DNA from: Acidobacteriota bacterium
GTDB lineage: Bacteria > Acidobacteriota > UBA6911 > RPQK01 > JADFOI01
Direction of reading: 5' to 3'
Length of the DNA: 5,570 bases
Assembly: GCA_029942065.1 (NCBI GenBank)
Contig: JAPYTY010000156.1
Span: forward strand, 1-5,570
Shown here: positions 1 to 5,570 of the stretch, in pieces
How positions within the stretch are numbered: position 1 is the first letter of the stretch
Layout: every line of letters begins with the position of its first letter
Program-made: the position numbers and the translations under genes
Notes under the pieces: model-generated
What the model saw: the letters and a program-made list of their open reading frames with translations, nothing else
What the model was told of the DNA's origin: nothing
Database searches by the model: none

Positions 1-2
1 GG

Positions 3-88
3 TAGGAGAAGCGCGCTTCGCGCCTAGAGAAACGCCTCGTTGAACCTCGGCGTGGAGAAACTCCTCGCTGAGGCTCGGAGTGGAGAAC
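3..88. repeat. Three degenerate tandem hairpin units of about 28 bp
   Basis: Three consecutive units each have a 4-bp arm, a 12-16 nt interior, the complementary 4-bp arm and a trailer close to (TG)GAGAAA/C. The arms are TAGG/CCTA (3-6 with 23-26), CGCC/GGCG (33-36 with 49-52) and CTCC/GGAG (61-64 with 77-80). The last two units align over 28 bp (35-62 against 63-90). The first has instead an internal GCGCG-CTT-CGCGC hairpin (11-23), and the third can also fold as CCTC-GCT-GAGG (63-73). The array may continue left of the window. Its function is unknown. Confidence 0.5.
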
Positions 89-104
89 AAGAAAAGTTCA
101 AGTT

Positions 105-135
105 TTGACAATTCGGATTTGGGACTTCGGATTTT
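105..135 (+). promoter_or_regulatory. Possible sigma-70 promoter (perfect -35, weak -10)
   Basis: TTGACA at 105-110 matches the -35 consensus exactly. The region at the expected -10 distance offers only a poor match, with GATTTT at 130-135 (19-bp spacer) the best I see. If used, it would give ruvA a leader of about 200 nt containing the hairpins at 159-175 and 241-259. A chance match is quite possible. Confidence 0.2.
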
Positions 136-158
136 GGATTTTCTGCCAGGTTGTAGCG

Positions 159-175
159 GCCGCTCTATGAGCGGC
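159..175. other. Perfect 7-bp hairpin
   Basis: GCCGCTC (159-165) and GAGCGGC (169-175) are perfectly complementary around a TAT loop. The left arm overlaps the palindrome AGCGGCCGCT. No T-run follows, so a terminator role is unlikely. It could form in a ruvA leader RNA. Confidence 0.5.
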
Positions 176-240
176 TATCCGGAATCTGCGCGGGACTTTT
201 CCTTCTTTTTTGTGAAACGTGGAACCTGAAACGTGCAACG

Positions 241-259
241 CGCTGGTCGAAAACCAGCG
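241..259. other. Perfect 7-bp hairpin, loop CGAAA
   Basis: CGCTGGT (241-247) pairs with ACCAGCG (253-259) around CGAAA. It follows directly on the duplicated TGAAACGTGSAAC motif (213-225 and 227-239) and precedes the palindrome GAGGCGCCTC (263-272). No T-run follows. It may be a structural element in the ruvA leader or a repeat relic. Confidence 0.5.
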
Positions 260-344
260 TCTGAGGCGCCTCCCACACTCCGGACTCTTCATTCTGTCTT
301 CTTTCTGTGGTTTCCGTCATCCTGACCTGATAATTTAGCTCCGT

Positions 345-944
345 ATGATTGCCCATTTGAAGGGTCTGTTGGTCGAGAAAACGGCAGATCGATTGGTGGT
401 GGAGGTCAACGATATTGGCTACGAGGTCGTGATCCCGTTCTCCACTTATTACGAGCTTGGGGAGGTCGGAGATACCGTCAGTCTTCGTATCTATACTCAT
501 GTAAAAGAAGACGTTTTGAGACTTTACGGCTTCCTGACAGAAAAGGAGAAGAAGCTCTTCACCCAGCTCATTCAGGTTTCCGGAATTGGTCCCAAGCTGG
601 GGATCACGATCCTGTCAGGATTACCGGTTGATGAATTTGCTCAGGCACTCCTGGACAACGACGTGACCCGACTGCACGGCATTCCCGGCGTGGGGAAGAA
701 AACAGCCGAGCGTCTGGTGCTGGAAATGAAGGACAAGGTTCAGGACTGGATTCCCGAACTGGAGGATCGCCCGGTTCCTGGTGGTTCGGGATCGGTGCAG
801 GCCGATGTGGTGTCGGCCCTGGTCAATCTGGGCTACGCAAAGAGCACGGCCGAACGGGCCGTGGCCAAGGCCAGGGATGATGGATCGATCGACACCTTTG
901 AGACGCTGTTAAAGGGATCTTTGAGGAAGGTGAGGGGGAAGTAG
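345..944 (+). CDS. ruvA: Holliday junction branch migration complex subunit RuvA
   Basis: RuvA is the junction-recognition subunit of the RuvAB(C) machine. It binds four-way DNA in the cytoplasm as a tetramer or octamer and recruits the RuvB motors that drive branch migration in recombinational repair. The 199-residue product matches the usual length of about 200. It begins MIAHLKG, the typical family start, followed by the OB-fold domain (about 1-62). The two helix-hairpin-helix motifs of domain II are VSGIGPK (78-84) and IPGVGKKTAERL (113-124). A short linker (about 140-152) leads to the C-terminal RuvB-binding domain III (about 153-199), with the recognisable NLGYAKSTAERAV stretch. No convincing Shine-Dalgarno precedes the ATG, but the start is fixed by the conserved N-terminus. 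ruvB begins 7 bp after the stop, so the two are surely co-transcribed. No damage is visible. Confidence 0.97.
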   Translation: MIAHLKGLLVEKTADRLVVEVNDIGYEVVIPFSTYYELGEVGDTVSLRIYTHVKEDVLRLYGFLTEKEKKLFTQLIQVSGIGPKLGITILSGLPVDEFAQALLDNDVTRLHGIPGVGKKTAERLVLEMKDKVQDWIPELEDRPVPGGSGSVQADVVSALVNLGYAKSTAERAVAKARDDGSIDTFETLLKGSLRKVRGK

Positions 945-951
945 AAACGAT

Positions 952-1989
952 ATGGAAGAGACGGAATCTGCGGTACGGTTCATGGATCCGTCCCATCGGG
1001 ATGAGGAAAGCACCTTTGAAAATAGCCTGCGGCCTCGTCTGCTTCAGGATTTTATCGGCCAGGTGAGGCTCAAGGAGAGCATCAAAATCGCTATTGATGC
1101 AGCTCGGGGGCGTCATGAAGCTCTGGATCATGTGTTGTTGTTTGGTCCTCCGGGCCTGGGAAAGACTACCCTGGCGCATATCATCTCCAATGAACTGAAT
1201 GTGAATTTACGTTCCACTTCAGGTCCTACCATTGAAAAACGAGGGGATGTAGCCGCGATATTGACGAATCTCGAGGAAAATGAAGTTCTCTTCATCGATG
1301 AGATTCATCGGTTACATCCTTCCATCGAGGAAATACTCTATCCGGCCATGGAGGATTTTCAGATCGATATCATTATCGGGGAAGGACCGGGAGCCCGTTC
1401 CGTCAAGATTGACATACCCCGGTTCACACTGGTGGGAGCGACGACCCGGACGGGCTTGTTGACCTCGCCTCTCAGAGGCCGCTTCGGGATCACTCAACGA
1501 CTGGACTTTTACGATGAAGAGAGTATCGCCACGATTGTCCGCCGATCAGCAGGTATCCTGGATGTGGAGATCGACGAAAAGGGAACCCTGGAAATTGCCC
1601 GCAGAAGTCGCGGCACACCTCGAATCTCCAATCGTCTCCTGCGCCGTGTCCGGGACTTTGCCCAGGTGCGGGCCGAGGGAAAAATCGATTATCAGGTCGC
1701 CTGTGACGGATTGGATCTGGCCAATGTCGATAGTTTCGGATTCGATGAAATCGATCGAAAGCTGCTCCTGACGATCATTGAAAAATTCGGGGGTGGGCCG
1801 GTGGGCGTCAACACCATTTCTGCGGCCATCAGCGAAGAAAAGGACGCCATCGAAGATATCTATGAACCCTATTTGATCCAGATCGGATTTCTCAACCGCA
1901 CGCCCCGGGGCAGGATGGTCACTCGCCTGGCCTACGAGCATTTTGGAATCAACCCTCAATCCAGGTCGCAAAAGGGATTATTCCCTTAG
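952..1989 (+). CDS. ruvB: Holliday junction branch migration DNA helicase RuvB
   Basis: RuvB is the hexameric AAA+ ATPase that pumps DNA through the RuvA-bound Holliday junction. The product has 345 residues, normal for the family. Visible motifs are Walker A GPPGLGKT (65-72), Walker B LFIDEIH (113-119), sensor 1 GATTR (162-166) and the arginine-finger segment LRGRFG (174-179). The sensor 2 region RGTPRISNRLLRRVRDFA follows. The C-terminal winged-helix domain ends in the conserved GFLNRTPRGRMVT and YEHFG stretches. The N-terminus (about 1-20) is a short acidic, variable lead before RPRLLQDFIGQ, which is usual. A purine-rich stretch GAGGGGG (932-938), inside the end of ruvA, may serve as a somewhat distant ribosome site. 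The ruvA-ruvB order with a 7-bp gap is the classical arrangement. The gene looks intact and functional. Confidence 0.98.
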   Translation: MEETESAVRFMDPSHRDEESTFENSLRPRLLQDFIGQVRLKESIKIAIDAARGRHEALDHVLLFGPPGLGKTTLAHIISNELNVNLRSTSGPTIEKRGDVAAILTNLEENEVLFIDEIHRLHPSIEEILYPAMEDFQIDIIIGEGPGARSVKIDIPRFTLVGATTRTGLLTSPLRGRFGITQRLDFYDEESIATIVRRSAGILDVEIDEKGTLEIARRSRGTPRISNRLLRRVRDFAQVRAEGKIDYQVACDGLDLANVDSFGFDEIDRKLLLTIIEKFGGGPVGVNTISAAISEEKDAIEDIYEPYLIQIGFLNRTPRGRMVTRLAYEHFGINPQSRSQKGLFP

Positions 1990-2092
1990 AATGTTCTTTC
2001 GTGCATGGGCGCTTTTTCGCATTCGTGCGGGATAGCCAGTCGAGACTGGTCGAGTACAAGAAATTCGTCACAGCTGCAGGGAATCCTCTCTA
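1990..2092. other. Gap after ruvB with a small hairpin, no gene seen
   Basis: No gene is recognisable. A 14-codon frame starts at ATG 1991 and stops at 2033-2035; nothing supports it. CCAGT (2036-2040) and ACTGG (2045-2049) form a 5-bp hairpin with loop CGAG. It lacks a T-run, so it is not a clear terminator for ruvAB. Confidence 0.5.
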
Positions 2093-2148
2093 ACTGCACG
2101 ACTGCACGACTGCACGACTGCACGACTGCACGACTGCACGACTGCACG
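2093..2148. repeat. Seven perfect tandem copies of octamer ACTGCACG
   Basis: The 56 bp consist of seven exact, uninterrupted copies of ACTGCACG. The reverse strand reads CGTGCAGT repeated. The flanks (CTCTCTA before, TTTTCTGG after) are not repeat-like, so the boundaries are sharp. The array lies between the intact ruvB and the decayed front of the aminotransferase gene. Perfect identity between copies suggests recent slippage expansion, hence probable length variation between strains. One single copy also occurs in ruvA (671-678), probably by chance. Confidence 0.95.
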
Positions 2149-2170
2149 TTTTCTGGCACCTCCTTCCTGA

Positions 2171-3001
2171 CCGGTATATTCTAGGAGTCATGGTTCGACG
2201 GATCCGCATTACGCCTGCTATCCCCAATTTGTCTCCTCTTTTGAAGGCATCCCCGTTTGTGTACCCGTCCGGGAGGAAGATGGCTTCCAGTTGGGTCCAG
2301 AGGCGGTTGAACAGAAACAGAGCCGGCAAACCCGTGCCCTTGTGCTCAATTCTCCCGCCAACCCGACCGGGGCGGTTACCGGGCCGGAGCGAATGAAAGA
2401 GCTGGTCCGGATTTCCGAGGGCAAGGGCGTGATTGTCTCCGACGAGGTGTACCACGGTCTGGAGTATGACGGTGAGTCACATTCGATTCTGGAGTATTCT
2501 CCCGATGCCATTGTCATCAACGGGTTTTCGAAGCTCTTTGCCATGACCGGCTGGCGTCTGGGGTACGCTATCTTGCCCGGGTCTCTGATCCGACCGATTC
2601 AGAAGCTCCAGCAAAACCTGTTCATTTCCGCCCCCGATTTCGCTCAGGTTGCGGCCATTGCCGCCCTCACCCGAACGGAGGATGAGATCCTACGACGACG
2701 AAAAATTTTCGACCGGAGATGCCGGTTGGTGCTCGAACGGTTGAAACAGATGGGACTTCAGATTCTGGCGGAGCCCGCCGGGGCCTTTTATGTTTTTGTC
2801 AACATCAAGCGCTGGAACGACAGTTCTCTCGACTTCGCCTTTCGCCTTCTGGAAAACGCAGGAGTGGCCGTGACGCCCGGAATCGACTTCGGGAATCAAG
2901 GGGAAGGCTTTATCCGAATTTCGTATGCCAACTCAGAAGAGAAGATCAAGGAGGGATTGGACCGCCTTGACAACTTTCTCCATGCAGAGGAAAGGATGTA
3001 G
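2171..3001 (+). pseudogene. 5'-truncated class I/II PLP-dependent aminotransferase
   Basis: Intact enzymes of this fold-type I family have about 385-390 residues and transfer amino groups using pyridoxal phosphate. Here the open frame begins after a TGA at 2168-2170, and family-like sequence starts at DPHYACYPQF (from 2201), normally near residue 118-120. Downstream everything looks sound: NSPANPTG (2348-2371), SDEVYHG with Asp at 2441 and Tyr at 2450, the PLP-lysine motif GFSKLFAMTGWRLGY (Lys at 2531-2533), EPAGAFYVF, GVAVTPGIDFG, and RISYAN with the carboxylate-binding Arg at 2915-2917. The roughly 115-120 N-terminal residues are absent, and no in-frame ATG exists before 2393. A TTG at 2291 is the earliest usable start, but it would fall after DPHYACYP. 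The fragment therefore should not make an active enzyme unless the gap is an assembly error. Substrate specificity cannot be told. A possible operon partner is the acyl-CoA ligase 53 bp downstream. Confidence 0.82.
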
Positions 3002-3041
3002 GGGGTCTTCGTTTTGGGAGGATTCATGCATAATAGGGGCC

Positions 3042-3046
3042 AGGAG
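3042..3046 (+). promoter_or_regulatory. Ribosome binding site AGGAG deciding the GTG start at 3055
   Basis: AGGAG lies 8 nt before GTG 3055 and 17 nt before ATG 3064 in the same frame. The spacing favours the GTG as the start of the acyl-CoA synthetase. The difference is only three residues. Confidence 0.6.
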
Positions 3047-3054
3047 CGTTCAGG

Positions 3055-4719
3055 GTGATTGAAATGGCAAAGAGCTGGTTGAGTTTCTACGATGAGCAGG
3101 TTCCCCACACCCTCGAGTATTCCGACCAGATTCTTTATCAGTCGCTACAGGAAGCGGTCCGGAAGAATCCCGATGGGATTGCCACAATTTTCGTGGGTGC
3201 CAAAATCCGATACCGGGAGCTGGGTCGTCTGGTGGATCGTTTTGCCGGTGCTCTGGCCGATCTGGGGGTTCAAAAAGGAGACCGTGTCGCTTTGATTCTC
3301 CCCAACATCCCTGCCTACCCCATTGCCCATTTCGCCGTTATGAAACTGGGCGGAGTTCTGGTGCCAACCAATCCGCTTTACGTGGAGAGAGAGCTTGAGT
3401 ATCAGCTCAATGATTCAGGGGCGGAAACCGTGGTCATTCTGGATCAACTCTATCCGAGGCTGAAGCAGGTGAAAGGCCGAACTCCTGTCAAAAGGACCAT
3501 CCTGACAAAGATTCAGGACTTTTTGCCCAGGATTCTGGGGCTCTTGTATGGCTGGAAAAACAAGTCGCCGGTGAATCTCTCCCAGGAAAAAGATGTACAT
3601 GAGTATAGCCAGCTGGTCCGAAAGGCCCGCCCCTCAGCTCCCGAAGTGGAGGTCCTCCCCGATGATACCGCGATACTTCTTTACACCGGCGGGACCACCG
3701 GAGTATCCAAGGGGGCCGTACTCACTCATCGCAATCTGTCGGTGAATGTCCGTCAAACACGCAGCTGGCTCTGGAGTATCCAGGAGGGGAAGGAGATCTT
3801 CTTGTGTGTTCTTCCCTTTTTTCACAGCTACGGGATGACCACGGCGTTGCACCTGTCCACGCTGACCCAATCGACGATGCTGCTGGCTCCCCGCTTTGAA
3901 CTGGCGGACGTGGTGAAGCAGATCAAGAAACACCATCCCACAATCTTCTGTGCAGTTCCCTCCATGTACAACGCCATCAATCGATATCCGGGTATTTCCG
4001 ACTCGGATGTGGCGTCCATCCGACTCTGCATCAGCGGGGGGGCGGCCTTGCCGGCTGCGGTACAGGAAAAATTTGAAGCGCTCACCGGAGGTAAACTGGT
4101 TGAAGGTTATGGTCTTTCGGAAACCTCTCCGGTGGCCCTGGTCAATCCGACCCACGGGCATCGTAAAAGCGGCACCATCGGAGTACCCATCCCCGATACC
4201 GAAGCGCGAGTGGTCGATCCCGAAAGCGGGGAAGTCCTTCCGGCCCAGGAGGTTGGAGAACTGGCGATTCGAGGACCGCAGGTCATGAGCGGGTACTGGA
4301 ATATGCCGCAGGAGACGGAACAGGTTTTGCGCCAGGGATGGCTTCACACGGGGGATTTGGCCGTCATGGATGAAGAGGGATTTTTTGCCATTGTGGATCG
4401 CAAAAAGGATCTCATCATCAGCGCCGGCATGAACATTTACCCCCGGGAAGTAGAAGAGGTGCTGCACCAGCACCCCAAAGTAGTTGAAGCAGCAGTTTTG
4501 GGAATTCCCAGCGCAGTCCGCGAAGAGATCGCCAAGGCCTATATCGTGGTCGAGGAGGGCGAAGAACTGACCAAGCAGGAAATTATCCAGTTTTGCCGCG
4601 ACAAACTGGCCAGGTACAAGGTTCCCAAAAAAATCGAGATCGTTGAGGAATTGCCCAAAAGCGCTCTTGGCAAGGTCCTCAAGCGTGTTCTCAAGGACCA
4701 GGCCTCGGATTCTCCCTGA
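3055..4719 (+). CDS. FadD-like long-chain fatty acid--CoA ligase (AMP-forming)
   Basis: This member of the adenylate-forming (ANL) superfamily activates a carboxylic acid, probably a medium- or long-chain fatty acid. It makes an acyl-AMP and then an acyl-CoA for beta-oxidation or lipid synthesis, in the cytoplasm or at the inner membrane face. The product has 554 residues, close to the 561 of E. coli FadD, and resembles it along its length, for example in GDRVALILPN and NPLYVERELEYQLNDSGA near the N-terminus. Motifs are the P-loop YTGGTTGVSKG (210-220), GYGLSETSP (351-359), TGD with the ribose-binding Asp434, the hinge DRKKD (448-452) followed by GMNIYPREVEEVL, and the catalytic lysine in PKSALGK (Lys540). 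No signal peptide is seen. The GTG start is chosen for its AGGAG at 8 nt. The gene follows the aminotransferase remnant by 53 bp and precedes a primase-like gene. The substrate cannot be deduced; a benzoate- or other acid-specific ligase is less likely. Confidence 0.94.
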   Translation: MIEMAKSWLSFYDEQVPHTLEYSDQILYQSLQEAVRKNPDGIATIFVGAKIRYRELGRLVDRFAGALADLGVQKGDRVALILPNIPAYPIAHFAVMKLGGVLVPTNPLYVERELEYQLNDSGAETVVILDQLYPRLKQVKGRTPVKRTILTKIQDFLPRILGLLYGWKNKSPVNLSQEKDVHEYSQLVRKARPSAPEVEVLPDDTAILLYTGGTTGVSKGAVLTHRNLSVNVRQTRSWLWSIQEGKEIFLCVLPFFHSYGMTTALHLSTLTQSTMLLAPRFELADVVKQIKKHHPTIFCAVPSMYNAINRYPGISDSDVASIRLCISGGAALPAAVQEKFEALTGGKLVEGYGLSETSPVALVNPTHGHRKSGTIGVPIPDTEARVVDPESGEVLPAQEVGELAIRGPQVMSGYWNMPQETEQVLRQGWLHTGDLAVMDEEGFFAIVDRKKDLIISAGMNIYPREVEEVLHQHPKVVEAAVLGIPSAVREEIAKAYIVVEEGEELTKQEIIQFCRDKLARYKVPKKIEIVEELPKSALGKVLKRVLKDQASDSP

Positions 4720-4778
4720 CACGGCTGATCCCCAGCCTAAAAAAAATGTTTGCAGACTGTTGGTTTGGCGCCTCCTTG

Positions 4779-5570
4779 ATGTCGGAGGAGGCCCTTAAAA
4801 TACCCCTGGGTGATGTAGCCGTGATCAAATCGGATGAAGCTGAACCAGGGAAGAGACCGTGGCAAGTCTTCGACCAGGAAATTTTTCCCTATCTGACCGT
4901 TGAACGGTTGTTTGGGGATTTGCAGTCGTTACGACGCGATGGGCGATTCTGGCAAGCCTACTGCCCGATCCACCAGGACCAACAGGGCGCTTTCTCCATC
5001 GACCCGCAGACGCTGGAGTGGAACTGTTTTCTGGGATGCGGAGGCGGGGGCCCCGTGCAGTATCTCCAGAGTGTTCGTGGGCTTTCCTGGATGGATGCCG
5101 CCATGGAATTGGCCCGGCTGGGTGGAGTCGATCCCGGAATTCTGGAGCCCTGGGGGCGGGTTTGGACCGAACAGGACTTTGCCCTGCACGATCAACTGGA
5201 GCGCCGGTCCAGCCTGCTCGGAATTTTCATGGCCTATGCTCGATCGATTTACCACTCTCCTGCCAGCCGAACTCTCCGCAGTGAACTGGTGGATCGCTAC
5301 GGTTTTTCACAAAAAACTGTGGGGGAATTGGATCTGGGTCTTTACACCGCTCCGGAAGACGTGTGGCATTCCTTGAAAAAAACGGGCCGAGAGCTCGAGG
5401 AAGTGCGTGAGTGGGGTCTTTTTGAAACCCAATGGACGGGCTGCATTCTCGGTGCCTGGAAGGACCTGCGCGGTCGAATCATCAATCTCTGGGGTTGGCA
5501 GCCAAGAGAAGCCCTGGGAGAGGCCGCCCGATTTGTAGGGCACGTGTTGTTTCCCGAGGAGGATGTCCTG
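4779..5570 (+). CDS. Divergent DnaG-like primase with CHC2 zinc finger (3' end outside window)
   Basis: The 264 visible codons match the N-terminal half of DnaG-type primases. A CHC2 zinc-binding finger has Cys62-x2-His65, 17 residues, then Cys83-x3-Cys87, in AYCPIH and NCFLGCGGGG. An alpha-helical segment (about 140-185) resembles DnaG's AAxxFY...HPAS...RGLS region, here HSPASRTLRSELVDRYGFS. Then come GLYTAPEDVW (187-196) and a beta segment DLRGRIINLWG (229-239), equivalent to DnaG's GRVIGFGGR just before TOPRIM. The TOPRIM catalytic core would lie past the window end, so activity cannot be judged. Unlike housekeeping DnaG, it lacks the IVDVIG-xYV-LKK lead-in and has C-x3-C rather than C-x2-C. 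It is therefore more likely an accessory or mobile-element primase-like protein. The start is uncertain: ATG 4779 is chosen, ATG 4746 is also in frame, and neither has a good Shine-Dalgarno. It lies 26-59 bp after the ligase and may be co-transcribed. Confidence 0.72.
   Translation, partial: MSEEALKIPLGDVAVIKSDEAEPGKRPWQVFDQEIFPYLTVERLFGDLQSLRRDGRFWQAYCPIHQDQQGAFSIDPQTLEWNCFLGCGGGGPVQYLQSVRGLSWMDAAMELARLGGVDPGILEPWGRVWTEQDFALHDQLERRSSLLGIFMAYARSIYHSPASRTLRSELVDRYGFSQKTVGELDLGLYTAPEDVWHSLKKTGRELEEVREWGLFETQWTGCILGAWKDLRGRIINLWGWQPREALGEAARFVGHVLFPEEDVL

Larger units (their letters stand above)
1..344. other. Non-coding region upstream of ruvA, rich in small repeats and hairpins
   Basis: I see no credible gene on either strand here. 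The open frames present are short, low in conserved motifs and overlap repeats. The stretch contains three hairpin-type tandem units at the left edge, two pairs of 14-bp near-repeats (TTCGGATTT at 112 and 126; TGAAACGTGSAAC at 213 and 227) and perfect hairpins at 159-175 and 241-259. It also has a 10-bp palindrome GAGGCGCCTC at 263-272. None of the hairpins is followed by a T-run, so none looks like an intrinsic terminator. ruvC, which often precedes ruvA, is not in this window. Confidence 0.7.

Noticed and set aside
165..500. Minus-strand open frame (111 codons) overlapping the 5' part of ruvA
   Set aside because: Half of it is opposite conserved ruvA and the rest crosses hairpins and repeats. 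No motif or ribosome site supports it.
1546..1971. Antisense open frame opposite the end of ruvB
   Set aside because: It mirrors a conserved coding region and carries no family signature.
2093..2148. CRISPR array
   Set aside because: The octamers are contiguous with no spacers, and the unit is far too short.
2190..2396. Small + strand frame starting at ATG 2190 after TAGGAG
   Set aside because: The product has no conserved features, while the overlapping frame encodes clear aminotransferase motifs. Only its first codons (MV) look like a frameshifted remnant.
2090..2455. Minus-strand open frame running through the octamer array, giving a repetitive protein end (SCSRAVVQ-type)
   Set aside because: Its repeated residues are only the translated tandem repeat, and the rest is opposite the aminotransferase coding sequence.
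3634..4722. Long antisense open frame (362 codons) opposite the acyl-CoA ligase
   Set aside because: It lies wholly opposite an unmistakable conserved gene, shows no recognisable motif, and is the expected by-product of codon bias on the + strand.
4723..4746. Intrinsic terminator after the acyl-CoA ligase (GGCTG/CAGCC hairpin next to an A-run)
   Set aside because: The run following the hairpin on the + strand is A, not T. On the minus strand the T-run would precede the hairpin, so neither orientation fits.
4900..5376. + strand open frame (158 codons) within the primase-like gene
   Set aside because: It is in a different frame from the one encoding the CHC2 finger and DnaG-like motifs, so it is a shadow.

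Overview
This is a bacterial chromosomal window with all its genes on the + strand. It probably comes from a Gram-negative-type environmental lineage such as Desulfobacterota or Acidobacteriota. That placement is a guess from the protein style and the moderately GC-rich codon use; no marker in the window fixes the phylum. No rRNA, tRNA, CRISPR array, transposase or integrase was seen.

Layout. Positions 1-344 carry no credible gene. They hold three degenerate hairpin-type tandem units (3-88), two pairs of 14-bp near-repeats and several perfect hairpins. Next come ruvA (345-944) and ruvB (952-1989), a complete and apparently intact Holliday-junction branch-migration operon. A 160-220 bp gap follows, containing seven perfect copies of the octamer ACTGCACG (2093-2148). 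Directly after the octamers lies the C-terminal two thirds of a class I/II PLP-dependent aminotransferase (open to 3001) that has lost about 115-120 N-terminal residues and any normal start codon. A full-length FadD-like long-chain acyl-CoA synthetase (3055-4719) follows. Last is a divergent DnaG-like protein with a CHC2 zinc finger (from about 4779), cut off by the window end.

How the genes relate. RuvA and RuvB form one machine. The aminotransferase remnant, acyl-CoA ligase and primase-like gene are co-oriented and closely spaced, so they may be co-transcribed, but I see no shared pathway linking them.

Most worth a second look: the broken aminotransferase, whose missing front end appears to persist as scraps in other frames just after the octamer repeat (real decay or an assembly fault); the repeat itself; the hairpin units upstream of ruvA, whose arms differ in sequence but stay complementary; and the primase-like gene, which is clearly not a standard housekeeping DnaG. 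I found no convincing complete new system in the window.
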